A stretch of DNA of 64,000 nucleotides, taken from assembly GCA_009760855.2 (NCBI GenBank), contig WPIO01000052.1:1551001-1615000 (forward strand), given 5' to 3'. The notes beneath the pieces are model-generated. The model was not told the DNA's origin. It searched no databases and saw only the letters and a program-made list of their open reading frames with translations. Of the stretch, positions 11,030-22,439 are shown in pieces. Source of the stretch: Cristatella mucedo. Its lineage: Eukaryota; Bryozoa; Phylactolaemata; Cristatellidae. The number at the start of each line of letters is the position of its first letter. The stretch's first letter is position 1. The position numbers and the translations under genes are program-made.

Positions 11030-14000
11030 GTTAAAATGTAAATGGAATCATTTGAACAGTGACAGCCTAACAAAAAATAAAGCTACTAACACGAAAATCC
11101 AAAGATAAAGCAGAACGTCCCAGCTGAATGGGAATCACAAGCTCGAATTTACGGTGCGTTGTTCTTAGAAATAAAGCAAGAAAAATGGCCTAAAACCTAT
11201 TAGTTTAAATAGTTACAAAAATTTAATCCGGTTTCCTTCAATTACGATTTCAATCTCTTTTCCTTAAGAGAGACTAGATAGATATTACTTTTCAAGTTAA
11301 TGACGCAGCAGCAATCGGAAAACCCTTGTGTGGAAGGTAAAATGTTTAATATATAGCAAAACGTTCTATAGCAATTTCAACTTTAGCTATTTTTCAAGCA
11401 ATGTTAAGATGTCACGAGACAGTATGTTATTAATAAATTAGAATACTTCAGCAGAACGCTCGACGCTGGCCAGGAGGCCCAATGCGAACTTCGTCTTTAG
11501 CTGGAGCAGATCCTCCAGCATCCGGTTCCTCGAGTGGCGTTCTGGCAATCGAGCAATTGAGACTGCCATTCTCACTCATTCAAAAGCGAGTACCATTTAT
11601 ATGGTTTCAAATATAATCAGCATAGACATCTTCACTAAGACTCTCAAAACCAGTTCGAGCGTCATGCCTAAGTGCATGTCTATACTTGACACTGACATGT
11701 CACGACTGCAATTCTCGCTAAATCCACAGCCTTTGTCACGTATGTCAATCATTATTCTCATAAGAACACTACGCTTAGTTATATGGATATGCGAGGTGTG
11801 AGCAGATTGCGTTCTAGCCTTCTTTTGTTGGCCTGCAGCAGGCTTATTGTTTTGATGAGCAAAGACGCCACTCAATAAGTCGGCATCCATTGCGAACGAG
11901 GTGAGCTGACACAAGTTGACTACCCGGTGAAAAAATTGAGTGATACAATCTACTGAGTATTTTTGTAGAAACAAAGCAGCAAAAATGGCTTGAAAGCTAT
12001 TATTTTAAATAGTTCTAAAAAGTAATCCAGTTTCCTTCAACCTCGATTTAAATTCCTTCCAATTAAGAATGATGATAGATATTACTTTTCAAGTTAGTGA
12101 CGCAGTAGCAATTGGAAAAATTTGGTAGGCGGTAAAATGCTTTATATAATATATGAAGACGTTCTCTCCCAATATCCACTTTTTTCGTTCTTTGGAAACA
12201 AGGCTAATATGTAAATATGGGGGATACTATTAACAAATTATAATACTTCAGTATTGCGCTCGACGCCGGCCAGAGAGCCCAAATACAAATTTCCCCTTTA
12301 GCACGAGCCGATGGTCCAAGATCCGGTCACACGAGTGGCTTTCCACTGATTGAACGGTCGAGACTGACATTCTCATGCATTCATATCCAAGTACCATTAC
12401 TTTGGTTTCATATTCAATCATCTTAACAATCTTCTGTAACACACTCAACGCCTATCCGAGTTGCATGCCCATGTGCAGATCTACACTTGGCACTGTCACC
12501 TCACGGATGCAATTCTCGCTAAATCTGCTACCCTCGTCAGATGTATCCCTCATTATTTCCATTTCCACACTATCCTTAGTTACAGGCGAATGGGAGTTAT
12601 GAACAGCCTGCCGTCGAGCCTGCATCTATTATTCTGCAACAGGCTCATTTTTCAGCAAAAAGGCCTCTGAATAATTCGGCAGCAATTGCGAACGAGGTAA
12701 ACCTGCTTACGTTAAGTACTAGAACGAAAATGGAGCATTTTGCTCCTTGATAATTTCTTAAATACTACATTTGCTTTGAAGCTCCTGGACAGCAGCCATG
12801 CAACGCTGTTTGTTAAGCTTCCATGCTTGGCAGCCGCATCGCACCGATTTTTGGTCCATCTTGTATCCTCTGTCACTGCATCCCATTGAACTAGTCATGT
12901 TGCATCATGCGTCCATTTGGTACTTCCCTGTTCACGATTCAGTTCGCGATACCTACTGGTCAGTGGCACTACTTAACAATGGCCCTAAGCGTCTGCTTCG
13001 TGGGCCTTAGTCGACAGTGGTTACCTGAGTGCTCATTCTAGAACGCCTAAGCACGAAAACCTGCTTGGTAATAATGGTCGGTAAGCCATTATTTTCGCAA
13101 CGAGTTGCCAAGCTCAACTACGAAGTTAAGCTCTCATAGCTAAATATATGTAGAGGACCAATAAAAATGATCATATCTGCAGCGCATTCTTAAAAAACCA
13201 CAGATGATGCTGGCGTATTCGAGATTACTATTACAATTAAATTCTCGTTAAAAGAAGGCTCCACAGTGTAATGGTTAGCACATTGAACTTTGAATCCGGC
13301 AATCTTTCATGGTGTTAATCGTTCATGCAATCTAACTAGGTTATTTTTTATTTCTACGCCAGCGCACATTCTATATCTTTTCTTAACTAGTGTATGCACC
13401 TCTGGTGGCCGCTATTTTCGCAGGTGCTGGCAGGTGACTTCATTACCGTCTGGATGCTGCGCTGAGTAGCATTTAATGGAAATCCTCTTCATAATAACAA
13501 GGCGTAATATCTAGATTCAATTACAACGTGTCGCGTTGCTGCTGCTGTAGATTGAATTCTAAGCCGCCATAGGATCTAGGATGAGATAGAGTTGAGAAAT
13601 TCCTTGTTCACCAGAGTCACTTAGTATGCCAGCCATCGTGCATGGCTGAAACAGCTGCTAGCAACAAATGATACCTCTTTTCAAAAAGTCCTCTGCTAGA
13701 AACCATCCTAGGGAGTACGCAGCACAAAGTTTCAGGAATACTTTTAGAGGCCGAAACTCGACGTTGAAATATTCTAGCTCCTAGTTCCGATTTAAAGCTG
13801 TCAAAAAATAATAATTCCACTTAACATGTAAAATTAAGGTAGACTCGTTCGAACAGTGACAGCTTTACTAAAAATGAAATCCCACCACTACAACCAAAAG
13901 CTAAAGCAGATTCGTTTGAGCCAAAGAGGAAATCAATATTCAAGCTGTAAGAATTCTATTGGAGTGAGAATATATGCTTCGACTTTTGTTCGTTGGGCTT

Positions 14001-14095
14001 CGCTTTTCGTTGAAAGTCTTCTAGGCGACTCTCGGTTGCCACATTGCCTTTTACCTGAGCAATTGAGCAGACGCCTAACTAACCTAACCAAGATT

Positions 14096-14098
<3 letters not shown>
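11030..14098. repeat. Old, diverged copies of the tRNA-Gln array
   Basis: This stretch keeps the order of landmarks of the young unit but with many substitutions and indels. A block with AAATGGCTTRAAA...TTTAAATAGTT appears around 11,190 and 11,980. The block near 2,293 of unit 1 (GGCTGCAGAGCC...TTTAGCTGGGC) has relatives near 11,463 and 12,255, about 792 bases apart. The last 300 bases before the tRNA remnant match 12,945-13,250. The region after 13,560 matches the start of a unit, including TAGGATCTAG and CTTGTTCACCAGA. The many short frames here are incidental. Confidence 0.75.
13257..13305 (+). pseudogene. Truncated tRNA-Gln (TTG) pseudogene
   Basis: It begins GGCTCCACAGTGTAATGGTT and keeps the D arm and an anticodon loop ACTTTGAA, then loses similarity after GGCAATC. 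The T arm and the 3' acceptor strand are gone, and the acceptor and anticodon stems carry mismatches. It sits where the tRNA should be in the diverged array copy, about 300 bases after the conserved block near 12,957. Confidence 0.8.

Positions 14099-14167
<69 letters not shown>
14099..14167. repeat. (CT)n microsatellite
   Basis: About 34 uninterrupted CT dinucleotides. It marks the point where the diverged array copy gives way to LINE sequence. Frames of alternating Arg and Glu on the minus strand here are artefacts of the repeat. Confidence 0.97.
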
Positions 14168-14170
<3 letters not shown>

Positions 14171-14289
14171 TGGCTGCATACCATTGCTTTCTGCAAGACA
14201 ATTTAGAGTTGCGACTGATATTTTATAGCTAAAAAACGTGCCACGATTTTCCATTTTTCCTACAGCGACGCTACATTTAAATCGTTCCA

Positions 14290-14780
14290 TATACTTGTGG
14301 CATGCTGTTTCGAAATCTTTAATTCACTGCTTGCTCGTCTATCTACCTGTGCAATCACATGCTGATAGTTTGTGCAAGACTGCAGCCACGCGAGCCGGTT
14401 TTGAGCGTCACTGTTTTGTATCCACGTCACTTGACTTCTCATCGACTTAGCCAGACCTCTGATGTTGCAGAGCGTCGAATTCAAGATTATTTCACTCACT
14501 TTTAGGTCCCTTCATTCTCCGACTCATGCTTAGTTATTGTTATTATTTCTCCTACGAGCCAAGCACAGTCTATCCTGTTTACTGACCTACATGATTTAGC
14601 TATACCTTGTACGAACATCAAATCCTTTGAAGTCTTTGCCTTTAGCTCGTATGCTCTCAAAGCCTACAGCTCACTTCTGACTATTGTCACAAAGTCTTGA
14701 ATGAAGACTTGACGATACTTGAAAAGAAGCTAAAGAGCTAGCAGATTATCACATCATGTATACGATCCTTGTGACTCTTC
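14290..14780 (+). mobile_element. LINE A fragment, reverse transcriptase C-terminal part
   Basis: A broken plus-strand fragment. The translation shows NSLLARL near 14,320, then CACTTTTAGGTCCCTTCATTCTC and a decayed form of the signature KSFGDRAFSSYAPKAWNS near 14,620-14,690. Stops and frameshifts are frequent. It is an old, dead copy with no (ATT)n tail. Confidence 0.6.
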
Positions 14781-14824
14781 GTGTGTGTGTGTTTGTGTGT
14801 GTGTGTTTGTGTGTGTGTGTGTCT

Positions 14825-14887
<63 letters not shown>
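14781..14887. repeat. (GT)n microsatellite
   Basis: About 107 bases of GT dinucleotides with a few GTTT and GTCT interruptions in the first half and a pure run in the second half. Confidence 0.97.
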
Positions 14888-14889
<2 letters not shown>

Positions 14890-15540
14890 TCTGCATGCTG
14901 ACACTGGGTATACTACCACTAACTAGAGCGTACTATCTGCTGCTTTAGCTCTCTTTCTCACCTAACTAACGTCCCGTTCTCTCATTTCCTTTCTCGGCGA
15001 CCGACTACGGAAGGTGTTAGTAGAAGCTCGAGTCGTGTTTAATGCAAGTGGAACACTTCCTAATTCTGACCTAATGCTGCGTTTCGTCTGAAAGTTGTTT
15101 ATGGTTTTACCTGCCCTGCGTCTAGCTACTAGCATCTACATTGCTAGCGCCTGACCGAACCAAGCAGTTAGTCTCGCGATCATCATTTCTCAATATGCAT
15201 AGAACATATGCATTGCACTTTCAAGTAAATATATCCTCTTTTCTAGGAACTTTAAATACGCACGTTGACGATGAACCGTTTCAAAGGGGTAGTAACGACG
15301 TAGGAAAGTCCAAAACGCCTATGCGAGCCATGAAGGATTCGAATTGACAAAGAGATTGCTCTGAGGAACTCATTTTGGACTCTTTCTAAATTTGTTATTC
15401 GTTTCATACATTACTGGTCAAGAGCTAATTCTCGGACTTCTTTGCAGAGAAACAGAATGCGCGATCGCTAAAAACTGATCAAGCTCGACGTTGTTTTAGT
15501 AACAGCGACTTTCAGCGCCTGCCCTTGAAAATGAGAACCA
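14888..15540. other. No recognisable feature
   Basis: Between the GT repeat and the next diverged array fragment I find no gene, tRNA or clear element. A 68-residue plus-strand frame near 15,141-15,347 has no recognisable motif. Confidence 0.5.
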
Positions 15541-15950
15541 TGTATTGTAATTCTAATTATTTAGCAAGCAGCAATATCAAAGCAATTTCTGTCTGGCAGG
15601 TAAAAGGTTTCACCTAGAATAAAAAGCTTTCCAGTAAATTGTGGCCTCAGTTTAAATTCTGAAATAAAAGTTAAAATATACGAACAGTGTATAGCATTTT
15701 TTAACTAAACAACTTTCTGCAGAAAGTTGGCGTCTGGGCTCGATGCCCAAGAAAAATTTCACATCTATTTGGAACCGATCCTCCATTATATGGTAATTTG
15801 CGTGGTTTTTAACTGATTGATTCGCCGAGACTGCCATTCTCATGCACCCAATATCAAGTTTTATTTAATCGCTTTAATTTTTGTTTTCTTAAGAATCTTC
15901 TCTTGTGATCTTAAGGCAATGCCGGAGGTCATGTTGGAACGCACGTTAAT
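15541..15950. repeat. Diverged array fragment
   Basis: Weak but ordered similarity to the array. AAGTTGGCGTCTGGGCTC near 15,723 corresponds to the block near 2,293 of unit 1. CGAGACTGCCATTCTCATGC near 15,826 corresponds to 12,357. TCTTAAGAATCTTCTC near 15,888 corresponds to 2,456. No tRNA remains in it. Confidence 0.6.
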
Positions 15951-15959
15951 GCTCCACGC

Positions 15960-18900
15960 TTTGAGTTTATTATAATAATAACAATAATAACTATACATTT
16001 GGTTTAGTTCACTCTGATGATTCCATTTCTCGTTCGACATTTTGCATTAGGTGCAGCAGAAGCACTACCGAATGGTTAGTGGTAGCATGCTCAATGACAG
16101 CAAGCGTAACACGACTATATGTGCTATGCACAGGGTTAGTATATAAATATGGGAAGTAGTTGGATGCAGTGTCAGCACGCACTCTCACATAAAATACGAA
16201 TCACGCAGACCCACTAAGTGCGATGAGAAATATTTGCAATTTTTAATGTTTTTTTTAAAGTGGTCACGACAGGGATGTCGTAATTTCAGTCGAAAGTAAT
16301 TTCTCGGCATTGGAACGTTAAGGAAGAATCCCAGGGACCCACTAAATTCTGTGATAGATGCGTTTTAGCTTCTTTTCAAGTCAGCAGACGAGGCGCAAGT
16401 CGGGAGCGAGTTTCGGGCTTTGGGAGCCAATAAAGTAAAGTCGTGGTCTCCAAAGGATTTGATGTTCGTAATAGGTATGCGTTAACGGTTTGATTCAGAA
16501 AATGGGGTGGTACTATCATTAGCATAGTGGGGTAGTAGATCTTATAGGCAAGCTGGAGCCAAAGAATGAAGGAACCTAAACGTGTCACGGAAAGTTGATG
16601 TCATCTTGCTGCTTGACTTTTAGTCAGTGCAGAACGGCAAGAAATGATGTGGAAACTTTTACGCTCATGACAGGAAAGCCTAGATGGATATTCTTGCAAC
16701 AATTGCAAATGCCTGAATTCACAGGCCAGAAGGCCATCAGGCAGTGAGTTACAGAAGTCTAGTCGGGATGTCAGAAATGCATGAACCAATTTAGATGAAG
16801 TATCCCTGTCTAAACAAGTCAGAATATTGCAATGCTATTAATCGTAAAGTCGGCAGACTTGATTGTGGAGCTGACTTGGTCACCTAATGAAATGTCACTT
16901 TAAAACAGGACACCTAGATTACGTGCAGATTTAACAGAAGATGTGCTGGCAGAGCCGATTTTGAGCGTTCGATATTTCAATTTCTTAATCACACTGGGTT
17001 TTACCAAATCTAGTAAGTTATCTTTATCATCATTCAGTTGGAGAAAGTTTGCTGCTATCCATGTGCGGATGTCACCTATACATGCAGCAAGGGAGTTGAG
17101 ATAATTGGACGTGCTGGACGGCTGTATGCGATTAAAGTAGAGGTGCCATTGACTCTCATTTGCATAGTTAAGCCTAGGTTATGCCTGGCAATCACATCTA
17201 CAAGAGGGAGAGTATTAATCGTGAAAAGAAGCTGACCAAGCACAGAGCCCTGACGAACCCCATAATTCAACGGTCCCTCTGATGGTCTTCCTCGGTTCAC
17301 ATCACTACTCTGGAGTCACTCACTGAGATAAGACTTGAACCGTAGCTGTGCATTACCAGTGATGCTCTGACGAGATGAGAGGCACTCGATAATTAGCTGG
17401 TGATCGATAGCAATAAATGCTGCCGAAAGATCAAAAAACAAGCAGGAAGTGTTTACCTATGTCTGCGTTCCTACAAAGGAAGTTTACATTCGAAGTAATA
17501 ATGACTCTACGGAGTTATTGGCTGTAAAATTGGACTGCAACTCGCTAAGTGTGAAGCCTCAATATATTGGTTTAGCTGGCCATCCACGACTCTCTTGGTC
17601 CAGTGTTGCTTTCTTGAGTATTATCTTGACTACAGTCTTTTTTAAAGTTGCTGAGACATGACCTGAGGCTAATTTCATATTCATGACAATGTTATTTATG
17701 CATGGTATGAACAGATCAGTGCATTGTAAGAGCACGACAGTGTGAATAAGGTCCTGCGGACTAGTCTTCTTTGATTGGGATAAGAACTTCAGGACGAGGT
17801 CACTAGTAAATCTGGACGTTAAGGTGCTGCATGTAATTGAGGGACAGGATTCCAGGGGTGCGGCCGCCATCTTGAGGACAGACTTCCTGATCTTGCCTAT
17901 CTTTTTGACAAAGAAGTCAGACAATCGAAGGGATAGATAACCACTATCATCACTAGGTAAGGAGCTAACCTGGGAGTGGTGAAGGTGATGGTTGATCGTA
18001 GACATCAGTGTTTTAGGATAGCACGCCTGTAATTGAATACATTTTTATTGAAGCTAGACCTTGCCTTTGCTGGGATTGATTGATATGATCTGCAGCAGTC
18101 CTCATATGACTGTCAATTAATAAACAGCCCTGATCTTGTGTATGCTTTTTAAGCTTGCGCTTAGTAGACCTAGCTTGTCTAATGTCTTTGGTAAACCATA
18201 GGCCTCGGGGCAAGGGCGTACAGTGTGCTTAATCAGAGCTGCAAACTTGTCAAGCATTTCTGCTAGTGTCGTGTTTTAGTTACTAATGATGACAGTTTGG
18301 AATCGTGATTGTGCAGCAGAGGCAAAGAGGATATTCTCGCGTGGACAGCATCGATGTCAAAGCTCTTACGGTTTCATGATTCACATGTGACTTTAATCCT
18401 GGTGGAGGGTGCACGCTGTAGACTGAATGAGATCTGCAAGCAGACAGTTAAGCAGAATTGTGTAATAATTCTGATGATAGCGTGTAGTTGTATGAAAAAA
18501 TTTAGTCGAGTTTGATTTACCCTTGATGCGAGTAGGTCCATGGACATGAGCCACAAGAGTCTGTGCACAAAATTCGGAGTTGAAAGTAGTTGTCAGATAA
18601 GTTATCAAAATGAATGTCAAAATTACCCATAACGAAGAAATATTAATATCTTGCACACAGAATAGAAATGAAAAAAGAAAAATATGAGATAAAATGGAGT
18701 AGGTACCTGCAAGGTGATAGATTACTGCCACCGTTGGCAGCTTGCTTTTGGGTCAACTTAGAATAATAGATTCGAAAGACTGCTTCGAGAGGACTGCAAA
18801 CGACTTAAAATTGAAGGATTAGCATGTGATAACGCCGACCCCATCACCAACTTTGATTGATCTAGAGGTGTGTAAAAAGAAAAACTATTTGGGGTTGAGT

Positions 18901-19000
18901 CGATAATCGTCGGGCATCTAATCAATTTCAGCCAGGTCTCGATTAAGGCGAACAGATCCGATTACTTCTCAGTGATTAAGTCAGGCATTAATTCCGAAAC
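15960..19000 (-). mobile_element. LINE A, nearly full-length but dead copy
   Basis: Read on the minus strand, the order is endonuclease remnants (about 18,731-18,390), a linker with WFTKDIRQARSTKRKLKK (near 18,200), the start of the reverse transcriptase (18,005-17,560), the reverse transcriptase motif YGVRQGSVLGQLLFTINTLP (near 17,270), FLTSRLDFCNSL (near 16,780), the C-terminal PKPETRSRL region (near 16,400) and a 3' untranslated tail ending in an ATT-rich run near 15,967. The expected YADD-containing stretch is altered and frames are broken many times. The order and motifs fit a CR1/L2-type non-LTR retrotransposon. The 5' limit is uncertain and may extend to about 19,630. Confidence 0.75.
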
Positions 19001-19004
19001 CCGC

Positions 19005-19115
19005 TTAGGCTGTCACAGTGCGATGTACAAAACTCTCCTGCGAAACACCCACACTGTCTTGATGACTTTGTGGAGTTACAGACGAAGATACATTAAGGAG
19101 GATTTACTTCAAACT
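19005..19115 (+). mobile_element. LINE B / SINE B 3' tail
   Basis: CGCTTAGGCTGTCACAGTGC followed by AAAACTCTCCTGCGAAACACCC and TTGTGGAGTTACAGACGAAG matches the 3' end shared by the elements ending near 36,068 and 38,925. It lies in the opposite orientation to LINE A beside it, so it is a separate insertion. Confidence 0.7.
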
Positions 19116-19640
19116 GAGCAAGGATTTTCAAGACCATAGTTAAGAAGGCCCGCCGCGGTTATAACAGGTCTGATGACCCCACTAAGTTAGAGAAGTTCAC
19201 GTCTGTACATAAGGGGGCGGTAGGAGACAATGCTGCTAAATTTCTAATGAGCGGGGCCTCTAGTCAATTAAGTTGGAGAAATTAAAAGCCGCGAAGCGCA
19301 CGAGGGAGATCGCTCAGGGCAGTTTGGGGAATGCTGGGAATTTCAAATGAGCAGCTCCTCCTCTCGCAGCCGCCGCCCACGCTACCGAGCGATTTTGATT
19401 TGTCAATGAATAGTTCACGGGCCTTAGCAACGGCCTCTGCGAATGCAAGAGCGAACGACGATGACGCAACGTTAATATGCGAGCACGATCGCAACTAATA
19501 GGCAGAATACTAACTAGCAGCCGGAGATTTTGACGCTTCTCCCGCTGCCGAGGGAGATATACCGCCTGACCCGAGCAGTAAGCGCTTAGATGCCCATAGG
19601 CACGTGATTTCTTAGGCACCGCGGTCAAACAGCAAAACAG
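19116..19640. other. GC-richer stretch, possible LINE 5' end
   Basis: Minus-strand frames here run 70 and 104 residues and include FEIPSIPQTALSDLPRALRG. This could be the 5' part of the LINE A copy at 15,960-19,000, but no diagnostic motif is visible. Confidence 0.3.
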
Positions 19641-19839
19641 TCATCTTTAAGTAACTCTTATCTGCGTCGTTTTCTGCATGTGATGTTTGCTGGAGCTTCG
19701 ATTTTCTTAAGAGAATTCCGCAAATGAAAAGAAACGCTAGTAGCCATGGATGTTACTTCTGCAATTATCACTTAATAGCTGTCCCTATTTTACAGCTCCA
19801 TCATTATTCACGAAAGCAGGATTAATCATACAAAAATCC

Positions 19840-20056
19840 GAGCTATGCACCGAGTACATTCGCCTATGCGTGCTGATACTGTGCATGCTGCCACTAACCA
19901 CACTTGCATGCTGACCCTGAGCATGTCACCCCTAACCATATTATTCATGTTGTTTATCAAACCTGATATTACTCACCATTCAATCGTGTTTCCCTTTGCA
20001 GCAAATGTAAAGCGCCTAGAAAGAGATTGATTTCTCTGGTGGCGCTTTATTAAGTG

Positions 20057-20088
<32 letters not shown>
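19840..20088 (+). mobile_element. LINE A 3' end
   Basis: Short 3' fragment. It has the spaced GCATGCTGCCACTAACCAC and GCATGCTGACCCT motifs of the 3' untranslated region, then AAAGCGCCTAGAAAGAGATT and GGCGCTTTATTAAGTGC, and ends in about ten ATT triplets. Confidence 0.88.
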
Positions 20089-20139
20089 GAGCCTGCAGCT
20101 ACCGGTCCGCAGCAGGAATAATTTCTGCATGAGCATCAA

Positions 20140-21560
20140 ATCCAGTAAATAAAACGGCAACCGTTACGAACAAGGTAAACAAGGTACACAAGTTGAATAC
20201 ATGAGCTAAAATCAAGAACATCGTTCGATTCTTAATCCGTAAATATAACTCAACCTATAACGGTCTTTGGCAGCTGTCAAGCAACGCTAGCGATTTTTTT
20301 GGCGTTTCATACTAGGCAGCCGCATGGCACCAACCTCACGTCGTCGATCTGTTCACTTCACCCCAGTGAACGCGTCATGTTCATTCTTGTGTACTTTTCC
20401 TCCTCACTTGTGTGTCATTCAGTTCATGCCGCTTACTGGTCAGAGGTCCTTACTTACCGGCGGCCCTGAGTGTCTTCTGTCTTCGTGCTGAGCGTTGTTT
20501 ATCTAGACAGGTTACCTTTGTGTTTGTGCATGCATTTCTTAGTACGATGCCCTGCATTTTATAATCCCCTGGTTATTGGTTTTTTTGCAGCGTTTTGATC
20601 GACGATCAATCTTTTCATGATAATTATAATTGCCTTTAAGAAATGCTCCGACGTCTAAAATTCATGTGTGATTCTGGCTTACCAGAGTAAAAATGAATGA
20701 AAATATTGCTCTCTAGAAACTCCACCAATCCGAGTTCAGATCTCGGTGGAAGATATAACTTGTATGCACAATACGTGACAGTAAATTGTTACAGGATCAT
20801 TTACCGGATTTATTTTGAAACTAATGCTAGTGTATATTCCATTTCGCTCCATCAAGTATGTATCAATCCCGTTGGCAGCTATTTATGAAGGTATTCAAGC
20901 ATAGCCCCGTTCTCATCTAGATGCTATGATAAGTAGTACTTCTTAGAAATTCTCCGCGTAATAACAAGTTCATGTCTAGATTAAATTTAAACTTGTGGCG
21001 TACCTTCTGGCGTAAGATTAAATGCTGCTTAGCCTCCACAGTATCTAAGAGCGATAGCGTTGAGAAATCTATTGTTGACCAGTGCCAAGTACGGTTCCAT
21101 TAACGGGCGTGGCTGAAACAGCTGCTTGTTAGAAAAGCTCCATGTTTTTAAAAAGCTAGAAAGCATCTTAGGAAGCACGAAACACAAGTTTGTATCCACA
21201 TTTTTTAAGCCTATGCTTTGGAAGGCTGCAGCTCAACGTTCCGAATCAAAGCTACCAAAACAATAAAAGTTTGTATTTGACAGCGTTAAAAATCAAATCG
21301 ACTCATTCAAACAGTGACAGCCTCTTCGAAAATAAAAATTAAAATAAAATCGTGTACCGTAAACCGAAACTCAAGCAAGTTTTTTGCTAAATAGGAAACA
21401 TGTTATTCATGATGCTGTGAGGATATTATTAGAGTAAGAATAAGGGAGTGGGGTTGTTTTATTCGCCAAGGTTCTCTTTTCGTTGGAAGTCATTGACGTG
21501 ATATCGGACTGCCACGCGGTCTTTTGCCTGGGAAAAGCAGCTGGCGCTTATTTAATCTGG
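20140..21560. repeat. Isolated diverged copy of the array
   Basis: It follows the array order. The TGTGTCATTCAGTTCATGCC block (20,410) precedes a tRNA remnant (20,721) by about 300 bases. Then GTATCTAAGAGCGATAGCGT and TGGCTGAAACAGCTGCTTG (21,040-21,130) match the start of a unit. It is the most diverged large copy and shows that the family once spread beyond the present array. Confidence 0.65.
20721..20752 (+). pseudogene. tRNA-Gln 3' half remnant
   Basis: CCAATCCGAGTTCAGATCTC followed by GGTGGAA keeps the T arm and part of the 3' acceptor strand of tRNA-Gln with one change in the T loop. The D arm and anticodon arm are lost. It lies in the diverged array copy at the expected place. Confidence 0.75.
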
Positions 21561-21639
21561 TGAATGATTCAACTCCTTGTTCAGTAGGCTGGCCAAAATT
21601 GTGCATGCGAGAAACGTGAAAGAAAAAAGGGACATTTGC

Positions 21640-21830
21640 AACTTTACAAACAGTAGATACTGGTTACCTTAATTTCACCCGCTTTAACTTTTTCCTTTCC
21701 ATGTGTGTATCTCGATTTGTAACACCACAAAGCCACATATGTGGGTGTTATGCAGGAGAGTTTTTGTATAGCGCACTCACAGCCTAAGCGGCCTTTGGTA
21801 AGCATTTGGTAGCCAACAGACTTAGACAAG
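21640..21830 (-). mobile_element. LINE B 3' tail
   Basis: The reverse complement shows the shared 3' end: a short tract matching CTGTGAGTGCGCTATACAAA, then CTCTCCTGCATAACACCCAC and TTGTGGTGTTACAAATCGAG. It faces the LINE fragment that follows, so it is an independent insertion. Confidence 0.65.
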
Positions 21831-21859
21831 GACACTGCATTCAACTGATACGTACATTT

Positions 21860-22260
21860 GTCCCGACTTGACTGCTGAAGCTGGTCACCGGGCTGTGCAA
21901 TCAGGCTTTTACAGTCTCTGTAAAATTCTGAAGCCTCTAGGCTTGTCGATCGTGAGCGTCGCTTTTCATTTGCCACGTCACAACACTTTTCGTCGACATG
22001 CCTGGCTTCCAATCAAGCAGAGTATCATCTTCAAGGCTCGGTCAGTCACTTTTAGGTTCCTTCATCCTCTGGCCTCAGCCTACCTATCAGAACTATTTCC
22101 TGACCAGGCTAGGCATCTTACCACTCGCTGTTCTGACTTAAATCGTATAGCTGTACCTCTTATGAGCCTCGGAGATCGTATCTTCACTTCAAATGCTGCC
22201 AAAGCCCGGAACTTACTCCTGGCTGAGGTCACTACACCGAAGGTGTAGTGAGATCTTTCG
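21860..22260 (+). mobile_element. LINE A fragment, reverse transcriptase C-terminal part
   Basis: A frame of about 126 residues reads through the C-terminal region: FRRHAWLPIKQSIIFKARSV, FRFLHPLASAYLSELFPDQA and SLGDRIFTSNAAKARN. These match the HWLPIKxRIxFK and SFGDRAFSSYAPKAWNSLP signatures seen in other copies. It lacks the 3' tail. Confidence 0.75.
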
Positions 22261-22439
22261 GCACCCGGAGACAAAGCTAAAAGTGGCGACCCCTGGTCAA
22301 AAATTGCTGCTAAATAGCTCCATTACAGAAGAAATTCAAAAAACACGTTAACAGGCACATTTATTTGAGAAATTCTTACTAACTATAGTAAAGGTACTAG
22401 GTAGCTATCGGAGCTTATCCTTAGGGGACTATTTTTGGC

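Noticed and set aside
13933-14290. Arg/Glu-alternating frames
   Set aside because: Translation of the (CT)n repeat.
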